DNA of 34,973 bases from CAZOKN01 sp964580525 (GTDB taxonomy: Bacteria; Pseudomonadota; Alphaproteobacteria; Rickettsiales; UBA6187), in the NCBI GenBank assembly GCA_964580525.1, contig CAZOKN010000017.1:1-34973 (forward strand), given 5' to 3'. The position numbers were made by a program, and so were the translations under genes. Shown in pieces: positions 1-8,784 of the stretch. Each line of letters starts with the position of its first letter. Position 1 is the first letter of the stretch. Below the pieces are notes generated by a model that saw only the letters and a list, made by a program, of their open reading frames with translations, was not told where the DNA came from and did no database searches.

Positions 1-3000
1 CATGCAACAGACGGCATTGTTGTAGATGCGGCAGCTGGTGCGCAAAGGGCAACGATGGACGCAGCACAAAATGGCGTGCCGGTGGTAAACATCACAGCAC
101 CGACAGCGGGTGGTGTATCGCAGAATAAATTCTCAGATTTTAACGTTGATAGTCGTGGCGTGATTATAAATAACTCACTGGTGGTAGGAGTATCGCAACT
201 AGGTGGCGCATTGGTAGGCAACGCTAATTTCACTGGCGGTAAAACTGCAAAAATCATTTTGAATGAAGTGACAGGCACTAACCGCTCTAACCTTGCTGGC
301 GCAACAGAAATCTTTGGCGACCGCGCGGAATATGTTTTGGTTAATCCGAATGGAATTATGTGTAATGGCTGTGGATTTATCAACACGCCGCGTGTAACTT
401 TATCAACCGGAACAGCACAGATGAACGGCGGTAATTTAACCGGCTTTGATGTAAATGGCGGTGAAATTTCTTTTGATGGCGCTGGATTTAATGGCATTGA
501 TGGCAGCCTCGCGCTTGATTCATTTGATATAATAAGCCGTACAGCAAAAATCGCGACAGAACTGCATGTGAAGGGCGATTTAAATATTATAACTGGTAGT
601 AACCATGTTGATTATGCAACAAGAAATGCTAGCGCACACACGAGCGGGTCAGCTGCACCAACTTTGGCGATCGATTCTTCTGCATTGGGCGGGATGTATG
701 CAGGTAAGATTAACCTGGTAGCAACAGAAGCCGGCGTTGGTGTTAAAACTGACGGCAAGCTGGCAGCTAGTGCAAATGATGTGGTAATTACTGCAGATGG
801 GCAAATTGAATTTAAAAACATAAATGCAAATGGCAGCGTTAAAGCAACATCAAATAATAGTAATATCAAACAAAATGGCAATGTTTATGCTGGCAATAAT
901 GTTGAGATAAAATCTGCCGGTGTGGTGGAATTGCAGAATGGTTTTATAGCGGCAAAGCACGACGTAAATATTGATACGCCTGATGATATAACAATTAATA
1001 ATTCTGCGATGGTTTTGTCTGGTGTTGATGCGGCTTATTCAGGCAATAATGTTAATTTTACTGATAATGGCAGTGGCACTTTAACTCTGAGTACTGGTCA
1101 TAATATTAATAATGGCGGGCAAATTGTTGGACATAATTTATCATTAACCAGCGGTGGCAACATCAACAATACAAACGCTGTAATTGCAGCGATGGGAACT
1201 CTTGCGCTTGATNNNNNNNNNNNNNNNNNNNNNNNNNNNNNNNNNNNNNNNNNNNNNNNNNNNNNNNNNNNNNNNNNNNNNNNNNNNNNNNNNNNNNNNN
1301 NNNNNNNNNNNNAACACTTCTGGTTTGTTGCTATCCAACAATTTATTTACACTAAACACCAACACTATAACCAACATTAATGGTGCTATAATCGGCGGCG
1401 GCGCAGATTTTAATGCTAATAATATCGATAACACTTCAGGCCTCATATCATCATTTGGCGATATCAGCATCAACACATCAGGTGCGCTAAATAACAGCTC
1501 AGGCACAATTTATTCTACAGGAAACCTGATACTCGACACTGGCACCAACACCATTAACGCTAACGGAATTGTGCAAACTGAAGGCAGCATAGCAATCAAC
1601 AATAACGGCTCCACATTCGATAACACTGCTGGTAACATCCGCGCACTGGGCAGTAATGCCAGCATCGCAATCACTGGACTCACAGACCTCTTTAACCTTG
1701 GAGGCAATATTATCGCGCAAGCCGATATTGATATCAACGTCGCTAATAATTACGTAGTAAATGGCGATATAATCACCAACGACCATGTTGATATTACAGC
1801 ATGGAGCGTGACGAATAATGCCACCATCAACGCTGATGACTATGTGAAGTTTGTGCTTACGCAAGGTGGATTTACCAACTCTGCCGGTGCTGAAGTTATT
1901 TCTAATGATTCGGTAGTAATTGATGTGCAAGGTGCGGGTGATATAAACAATAGCGGTGAAATTTCAGCTCCTGTTATCAATATAATTACTGCCAATGGCA
2001 ATTTAACCAACGCAGTTGCGGGGATAATTTCAAGTTCTGGCACATTGGATATAGATGTTGCTGGTAGCATCAACAATGCCGGACGCATCAGCTCTGACGG
2101 CGATGCAACTATCAATGCAGTTACCTACAACAACACTGGCCAAACTGCCAGCGACGACAACCTAACAATTACAACAAGCGGCAACAGCATCCACAACACA
2201 AATGGTGGCTTGCTATACGCAACGAATGATTTAACACTTCATACAAGCTTGCTGGAAAATACTGCCTCTGACATTTTCTCGCTTGATGGCGACATTACAA
2301 TCGACAAAACCGCAGGTGTGAAGAACACTTCCGTAACCAACACTTCCGGATATATTGAGGCTATGAGCGGCAATATCAGNNNNNNNNNNNNNNNNNNNNN
2401 NNNNNNNNNNNNNNNNNNNNNNNNNNNNNNNNNNNNNNNNNNNNNNNNNNNNNNNNNNNNNNNNNNNNNNNNNNNNNNNACACTTCCGTAACCAACACTT
2501 CCGGATATATTGAGGCTATGAGCGGCAATATCAGAATTGATACTGATAGTTTGGTCAACAACCGCAGCTATTATGCAATTGTTGAAGATCACCCCCTTGA
2601 TGCTAATGGTAATATTATAACCTGGATCAATCGTGGCGAAAGTGCTTCTGTTTTTGCTGATCAGGCCTTATACACTAGCGGTTATGACGAACGCTACCGA
2701 ATTAACTATAACGATTCGGCACATGATACTTTTTACATTTTCCGTATTGATGGACAAATGGCTCCTAGCTCATCAATCCTTGCCGCAAATGACATAACAA
2801 TTAATGCCGGAACAGTCTTAAATGATGCTGGGCTTATTGCTGCCGGACGCGATGTTTCAATCACTGCTGCAACTGTAACCAATAAGGCGCGCAACGTTTC
2901 AGACTGGGGATATGTAGCATCATGGCGAGATGCACATCCGGGATGGTATGGTTCGTTATATGTTTCTGACTTCAATCCGTCAAAATTTACTGCCTATAAT

Positions 3001-6000
3001 TTGCTAAGCATAGTTGCCCCATCGAGCATAATAGCTGGTCGTAACTTAAATGCGAGCGTAACCAATCTTAACAATGCAACCAGCAACTCTGGTGCATCAG
3101 CGCCTAATATTACAGCCATAGGAAGTAATATAGCTGCAAACTCAACCAACCCCAACGTCACTCCGCTAACGCTGGTTGATGATGGCAGCTTGTCATACAG
3201 CAACAGCGCGGCTTTGGACACTTCCCTATTTGCAAATATCCCAACTGGCAGCAATGGATTATTTATCGTTAATAACGCGCCGGGTGCCAATTATCTGATT
3301 GAGACCAACGTTGCATTTATCAATATGAACCGTTTCCTCGGCTCCAATTATTTTTTAACGCGCATCGGCTATGCACAGCCATATAAATTGCTGGCTGATC
3401 CGTTTTATGAAACGCGTTTGATTGAGCAGGCAATTTTTGAGCGCACCGGCCAGAGATATCTAAATGCCGGCATCGGCACTGATCTCGACCAAATGCAAGC
3501 ACTCATGGATAACGCCGTTATTGAAATGGCAAGCTTGAACCTCACCGTTGGTATGGAATTGACCTACGCGCAAATCGCCGCGCTAAATTCTGATATCATG
3601 TGGTTGGTTGAAGATGAAATCAACGGTCAGAGAGTTTTAAAACCGGTTGTTTATCTTGCGCAGGCGACTATCGACGCTTTAAACGGCGAAGGCGCAAAAA
3701 TCATGGCTGGCAATAATGTTATCCTCACAGCCAGCAACACGCTGGATAATAGCGGCTTGATTTTAGCGGGTAACGACCTCAGCGCAAGCGTAACAAACAA
3801 CATCACCAATTATGGCAAAATCAAAGCCGGTCGCGATATCACGCTGGTGTCAACTAATGGCGATATTATCAACGCTGCCACAGTAAACCGTGCAGGCAGC
3901 GGCTCTTATCTTGTTGCCTTCCTTAGCAATCAAGCCAGCATAGAATCTGGCCGCGACACCACTTTAAATGCGGCAAATGATATTAATATCGTTGGCAGCA
4001 AAATCGATGCCACCCGCAACCTCACAATGACAGCCGGCAACGACATCAACGTCACAACCGACGTCCTGCATAATCATAGTGAGTTCCATTCAAAAAAACG
4101 TACAGAAATCAACGACACAGTTGAAAACATCGCCTCCATCATCACAGCTGGCGGGGTTATATCTGCATCAGCGGGCAACGACATCAACGTCATAGGCAGC
4201 AAAATCACAGCCAATGACGATATAAACCTCACTGCAGCCAGCGATGTGAATATTGCTTCTGTGCAGGATGAAGAAATGCACTTTAGCAAAACTTCAAAGA
4301 GCAATTGGAAAGGCACAACAATTCATGAAAAGAGAAGCTATGACACAACAAACATAGAGTCAGAGATTCATTCCGGCGGCTCTTTAAATATAAATTCTGG
4401 TGATAACACGGTTATTGTTGGCTCAACACTCACCACCAATCCAGGAGGAGATATTACCCTCACAGCTGGAAAACAAATTGTTATAGCTAATGCTAATGAA
4501 ACCCATGAAAAATATGAGCACACAGACCACGAAGCCAGTATGTTTGCCAGAACTTTCTACAGCGATGGCTGGGGCACTACATCATCAAAGTTAAGCTTTG
4601 GTGCTAAAACTTTTGATGGCGACCAGGAATATGAACATAAAAGCACTTCTGCTAACACCACTAATATTATGTCAAAAATTAATGCTGGTGGTGATTTAAC
4701 AACCACTTCCGCTGGCGACACGAGCATAATAGCCTCACATTTAGAGGGCGACACGGTTTCTATAACTTCCACAGGTGGCAAAGTTAAGCTTATAGCTGGG
4801 CAGAACACAGAATTTGAAAGCTCGGAAGATTCGAAAAAAAGCACATCATGGCAAAGCCAGAGCAGCGGCGGCTATAGCTCATCTGATGTTGTGATGACGG
4901 AAATCGTCGCGCGCAACCAGCTGGTGATAAACGCTCTTGCCGGAGTTGAAGTTGACATCAAAAACGCAGGCTCAATCGAAGAATCAATTGATATTTTATC
5001 GAAGCAGCCCGGCCTGGAATATCTGGCTGACCTCAAAAACAACCCTAACATCGACTGGAAAAAAGTTAACGCTGCCTACAACGCATGGGATCATAGCGGC
5101 CAGGGATTAACTGCAGTTGCTGCGGTGATTATTGCGATTGTTGTAACTATTCTAACTGCCGGATCGGCAAGTGCTATAGCATTTGCAACGGCTACTGCCG
5201 CCACTGTCGCTGGAGCAAGCGCAGGGGTAGCATATGCAGCTGCATATGCCGCAACAATGGCAGCAATGACCTCACTTGCCTCAACAGCCGTAATTTCCAC
5301 CATCAATAATGGCGGCGATATGGGCGAAGTTTTTGATGAAATCAGCTCGGATGAATATCTAAAACAGCTGGCTATATCAGTTGTAACTGCCGGTGCGACT
5401 GCAGGTGCGGCCGATAAACTTGGCTATGCTACAAATGCCGGTTCCGGAGCAGGAACTGCGACCAATCCGTCCGGCACGCTAACTTCTGCCGACCTTACAT
5501 GGCAGCAGCATGCAACGCAAATTACGGTAAATTCTACAATCAGTGCTGGAACAAAAACTATAATCAATGGCGATGGCCTCGATGACTTTGGTGATGCCTG
5601 GATTGATAATGCAAAGACGGGTTTGATTATGGCAGTAGGCGCAGAAGCTACAGCTGAATTTGTCGGCAAGCCTTATCACGCAGCAGCCGATGCAAATAAA
5701 GGCGATGCACCGCTCACAGCGGATGCAATGCAGCTTGCGGGACACACTGTCATTGGTTGTGCAGAAGGCGCGGCGTTATCGGGTAATTGTGCAGCCGGTG
5801 CTGCAGGTGCTGTTGCCGGTGAACTCGGCGCGGAGTGGACAAACAATCCTGATGCTGGAAAAATTATCGGCGCGGCTTCAGGTGTGGTTGTAGGTGGTGA
5901 TGCCGAAAGCGTCAACATCGCAAACTTGACTGCTTCTAATGCTATCGAAAATAATCTACTCTATAAAAATCTTGTTGCTGATAATAAGGGTAAAGTAGTT

Positions 6001-6528
6001 GATGATAATTTTGGGCCACGGTGGAGAGATCCAAAAACTGGAAAGTATCATTCATATTACAAAGAAGGCTTTGAGCTTAGAGATCATGATCATAATGGTG
6101 GAGATATAGAATCCCTACCAGGCACACCAATTTATGCTGCAGCAGATGGTAAAGTATATAGATCTTATAATTCTTCTAGCTATGGAAATGTAATAATTAT
6201 ACAAAGTACGACGTCTGATGGTAAACCGATTTGGTCTTTATCTGCACACATGAATGCGCCATCAAATTTACAAAATGGAAATACAGTAATGGAAGGGCAA
6301 ATTATAGGTTATATTGGAAAGACAGGGGATAGCCAAGGAAATCACTTGCACTTTGGCGTAAATACTGGCAATAATAGTGGAAATTTCAGTTTTTCGGAAG
6401 GTTGGATTAATCCTGTAGGTATAAATATTGGCAATTATGAAACGCTTCAAGAAACACCAGCTTATCAGAACGGTATGTCTAGCCCTGATTGGTACAATAA
6501 TTTAGGAAATAAAGATGCTAAAAAATAA
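1..6528 (+). CDS. cdiA: CdiA/FhaB-type two-partner-secretion exoprotein with C-terminal M23 peptidase toxin domain (5' partial, gapped)
   Basis: A very large secreted filamentous protein, presumably exported by a CdiB/TpsB partner outside the window. The frame is open to the left edge, so the signal peptide is missing. The TPS domain is visible (NGVPVVNI, then NPNGIMCNGCGF near 340-390). Long Asn/Gly/Thr-rich beta-helix repeats follow, continuing in the proper frame on each side of two 100-N gaps. A hydrophobic Ala-rich DUF637-like pretoxin region lies at about 5100-5420 and an IENN (VENN-type) junction at 5944-5955. The last ~190 residues are an M23/LytM domain. Counting from codon 2518, the ligands are His1192-x3-Asp1196 (HNGGD) and His1278 of HLHF, with His1244 (SAHM) and His1276 as catalytic histidines. 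The tail is more AT-rich than the body, as expected of exchangeable toxin modules. Toxin function is inferred; the domain assignments are firm. Confidence 0.88.
1213..1312. other. Assembly gap (100 N) inside cdiA
   Basis: A placeholder run of exactly 100 N. The left flank reads in frame 1 and the right flank in frame 2, so the true missing length is not 100. The two flanks share no visible overlap, so real repeat sequence is probably missing here. Confidence 0.95.
2325..2534. other. Assembly gap (100 N) flanked by an identical 55-base overlap
   Basis: The 55 bases at 2325-2379, left of the N run, are identical to 2480-2534, right of it. Collapsing the two copies and removing the N run joins the frames perfectly (…TSGYIEAMSGNI-RIDTDS…). 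The gap is therefore almost certainly an unmerged contig overlap, not missing sequence and not a true tandem repeat. Confidence 0.9.
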
Positions 6529-7138
6529 TAAAGTATTCATGATTTTGAATATATTTACGATAATTTTAGTTAGTTCTTTATCTTATACTGTAATATCATA
6601 CTACAATTCTGCAAAAGAAATTAAAAATCAGATTTACTTTGATATTTGGTACAATAAAATATTGACTAAAAATGAATTAAGGGAATTATTATATTTTAAG
6701 GATTTAGAGTATGGTTATAAAATAGGAGATAGTCCCAAATATTTCACAAATGAAAAAACCTATATTACACTTAGGGATTTTGAGCCAAGATTTAAATATA
6801 TAAGTGAAAATAAAAAATTAGATATATATTTGAATATATACGATTCTGGAGCAAATAAACAAATTAAATATAAAAATGTGTCCGAAGAAACTTCAAAACA
6901 AATCTGTCGAGATATGCTTCGCTTACTCTCTCAAAATAATTTAATAATAAATGGCTCAAACGATATCGACGTAACTCTTAATCATATAGATTTTATAACT
7001 TGCTACTTCACGTTTAATATTGATGAAATGGCCAGCGGAGAACCAGTTGGTGGAATAATTTATAAAAGAAATAAAAAAAGCACTAATAATTTTGATTTCG
7101 ATTTTTTCAAAAGTTTTGATAACGCTGATTTTTCTTAA
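6515..7138 (+). CDS. Putative membrane-anchored CDI immunity protein
   Basis: No family is recognised for this 207-residue protein. It starts inside the 3' end of the toxin gene (14-base overlap) with a ribosome site (AGGA about 9 bases upstream), which suggests translational coupling. Residues 8-29 form one hydrophobic segment (FMILNIFTIILVSSLSYTVI) after a short Lys/Asn-rich head. The rest is hydrophilic, Lys/Asn/Ile-rich and predicted to lie in the periplasm. It has the same strongly AT-rich base use as the toxin tail. Position directly after a CdiA C-terminal domain is the standard place for the cognate immunity gene. A periplasm-facing anchor is what one would expect if the toxin is a peptidoglycan peptidase. 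Function is inferred from context only. Confidence 0.65.
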   Translation: MLKNNKVFMILNIFTIILVSSLSYTVISYYNSAKEIKNQIYFDIWYNKILTKNELRELLYFKDLEYGYKIGDSPKYFTNEKTYITLRDFEPRFKYISENKKLDIYLNIYDSGANKQIKYKNVSEETSKQICRDMLRLLSQNNLIINGSNDIDVTLNHIDFITCYFTFNIDEMASGEPVGGIIYKRNKKSTNNFDFDFFKSFDNADFS

Positions 7139-7169
7139 CTTTAGAGATTTATAAGGTTTTTCACGAGCA

Positions 7170-7278
7170 TTATTCCAAAAGGTCAGCCGCGGCAAGTTTT
7201 TGATAGCGAATAGCCTCTTTTTTACGACCGTTTTCCATGGCTTGATTGGCCAGTGTTGTATAAAGATGTGCACGTCTA
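7170..7278 (-). pseudogene. Remnant of a helical (TPR-like) protein C-terminus
   Basis: The minus strand reads about 36 codons ending in TAA: RRAHLYTTLANQAMENG, then RKKEAIRYQKLAAADLLE. It looks like a real amphipathic helix-turn-helix protein tail of TPR type, not random AT-rich translation. It has no start of its own and runs out of frame into the end of the neighbouring HTH gene, so it is read as the 3' stub of a deleted gene. No family is assigned. Confidence 0.35.
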
Positions 7279-7596
7279 TTTGGATTTGAAACTCAACTTT
7301 TGATCCAATCCATCCAAGATTTTTTTTAGAATAACAATGGTTGGATTTCCTTCTTTTGAGAGAACTCTATATATAGTACCGTAGCCTATTCCTGTCTTTT
7401 TGGCAAACTCACGAATACTCCCTTGTGATTCTACTGCGTTTCTAAGGGCAAGCATCAAGGCACCTGTATCGCCGTCTTCGTTAAAAGACTCTATTGATGC
7501 TGCAACATATTCTTTAAGTTTTTTAGGATCATTTAAGAGCTTTTCTATTTTTAAGAGCCTTTCTATTTTATCCCTTATTTGATTTGATTGTTTCAT
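7276..7596 (-). CDS. Single-domain HI1420-type addiction-module antidote (HTH) protein
   Basis: A 106-residue protein with one helix-turn-helix domain of the HI1420/HigA-like putative antidote family (TIGR02684-type). Characteristic features are a KEYVAASIESFNEDGD lead, the ALMLALRNAVESQGSI helix, the HTH core REFAKKTGIGYGTIYRVLS, and the GNPTIVILKKILDGLDQKL tail. A GGAA motif lies about 10 bases before the ATG. Family members normally follow a small RelE/HI1419-type toxin gene; none is present on either side. It shares near-identical DNA of roughly 190 bases with the middle repeat of the triple-HTH gene 26 bases upstream, so the two arose by recent duplication. Likely a DNA-binding regulator; the antitoxin role is doubtful without a toxin. 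Confidence 0.8.
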   Translation of the reverse strand: MKQSNQIRDKIERLLKIEKLLNDPKKLKEYVAASIESFNEDGDTGALMLALRNAVESQGSIREFAKKTGIGYGTIYRVLSKEGNPTIVILKKILDGLDQKLSFKSK

Positions 7597-8504
7597 AAGA
7601 TTTATTCCAATATTTTTTAGCTTTATCTTACACCTAACTTTTGATCCAATCCATCCAAGATTTTTTTTAGAATATCAACTCTTGGATTTCCTTTTTCTGA
7701 GAGAACCTTATATAAAGTATTTTGGTGTATCCCTGTCTTTTTGGCAAACTCACGAATACTCCCTTGTGTTTCTGCTGCGGTTCTAAGAGCAAGCATCAAG
7801 GCACCTATATCACTGTCTTTATTAAAAGCTGCAACACATTCTTTAATTGCTTCAGGGTCATTTAAGAGCTTTTCTATTTTATCCTTAGATCTGATACTCC
7901 TGGATCTGATACTCAACTTTAGATCAAATTTTAAGAACCTTTCTATTTTATCCCTGGATATAACACCCAACTTCAGATCAAATCCATCCAAGATTTTTTT
8001 TAGAATAACAATGGTTGGATTTCCTTCTTTTGATATAGTACCGTAGCATATCCCTGTCTTTTTGGCAAACTCACTAATACTCCCTTGTGCTTCTACTGCG
8101 TTTCTAAGGGCAAGCATCAAGGCACCTGTATCGCCGTCTTCGTTAAAAGACTCTATTGATGCTGCAACATATTCTTTAATTGCTTCAGGGTCATTTAAGA
8201 GCCTTTCCACTTTTAAGAGCCTTTCTATTTTATCCCCGGATCTGATACTCAACTTTAGATCAAATCCATTTAAGATTTTTCTTAGAATAACAATGGTTGG
8301 ATTTCCTTTTTCTGATAGAACTCTATATATAGTACCTCCGCTCATCCCTGTCTTTTTGGCAAATTCACGAACACTCCCTTGTGTTTCTGCTGCGGTTCTA
8401 AGAGCAAGCATCAAGGCGCCTATATCACTGTCTTTATTAAAAGACTCTACTGATGCTGCAACATATGCTTTACGTGCTTCAGTATCATTTAAGAGCCTTT
8501 CAAA
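7276..8504 (-). repeat. Four tandem ~260-base coding repeats (HTH domain units)
   Basis: Four related units lie head to tail: about 8504-8241, 8213-7953, 7877-7623 and 7596-7276. The second and fourth are nearly identical over about 190 bases (from the GNPTIV codons through the EYVAAS codons). The second has a 12-base internal deletion relative to the fourth. These are coding duplications, not a CRISPR array. Confidence 0.85.
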
Positions 8505-8564
8505 CTGTAAATGTTCCGGCGAAGAAGTGATTTGTCTTTTTTGGCCAGTGCTTTTATCAGCCAT
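7623..8564 (-). CDS. Triple-domain HI1420-type HTH protein (tandem fusion)
   Basis: A 313-residue protein made of three consecutive copies of the antidote HTH domain found singly in the next gene. Copy A covers residues 21-108, copy B 118-204 and copy C 230-313, with linkers rich in DKIERLLK and SIRS. Copy A and copy C have complete HTH cores (TIYRVLSEKGNPT; TLYKVLSEKGNPR). Copy B lacks four residues (YRVL) in the recognition-helix region. Copy C is missing a few residues in its lead helix. Single-domain members are about 100 residues, so this is an unusual fusion by tandem duplication with in-frame loss of stops. ATG at 8564 has an AGGATAGGAA ribosome site. It is divergent from the 523-codon gene across a palindrome-rich promoter region that it may bind. 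Confidence 0.8.
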   Translation of the reverse strand: MADKSTGQKRQITSSPEHLQFERLLNDTEARKAYVAASVESFNKDSDIGALMLALRTAAETQGSVREFAKKTGMSGGTIYRVLSEKGNPTIVILRKILNGFDLKLSIRSGDKIERLLKVERLLNDPEAIKEYVAASIESFNEDGDTGALMLALRNAVEAQGSISEFAKKTGICYGTISKEGNPTIVILKKILDGFDLKLGVISRDKIERFLKFDLKLSIRSRSIRSKDKIEKLLNDPEAIKECVAAFNKDSDIGALMLALRTAAETQGSIREFAKKTGIHQNTLYKVLSEKGNPRVDILKKILDGLDQKLGVR

Positions 8565-8719
8565 TTCCTATCCTAAAATAGTTATACTCACAGTTCTGAG
8601 CCTATATTAGTCCGATTATACTCTAAATTTACCCTAAATCCATACTAATAGTAGACCATGTATTACTTAATTCAATTAATAATTTATTAATTTATTTAAG
8701 CTACGATTATACTAATCAA

Positions 8720-8766
8720 ATTGTAACATAAATTTAATATATTGTATGGTACAATAATGTTACAAT
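8720..8766. promoter_or_regulatory. Nested inverted repeats, probable operator
   Basis: An outer perfect 10-base inverted repeat, ATTGTAACAT (8720-8729) and ATGTTACAAT (8757-8766), encloses an inner one, ATTGTA-tgg-TACAAT (8741-8755). Four half-sites of the same ATTGTA core thus sit 19-65 bases before the start at 8785, in a divergent promoter region next to an HTH gene. This is the expected layout of a repressor operator. Confidence 0.6.
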
Positions 8767-8784
8767 TAGATGGTAGGTAATAAC

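Noticed and set aside
7276..8504. Possible CRISPR-like array of repeats
   Set aside because: Units are about 260 bases, all coding in one frame for an HTH domain, with no short repeat/unique spacer pattern.
7400..8610. Open frames on the plus strand across the HTH repeats
   Set aside because: They repeat because the minus-strand coding units repeat; the minus-strand proteins carry a recognisable domain and ribosome sites.
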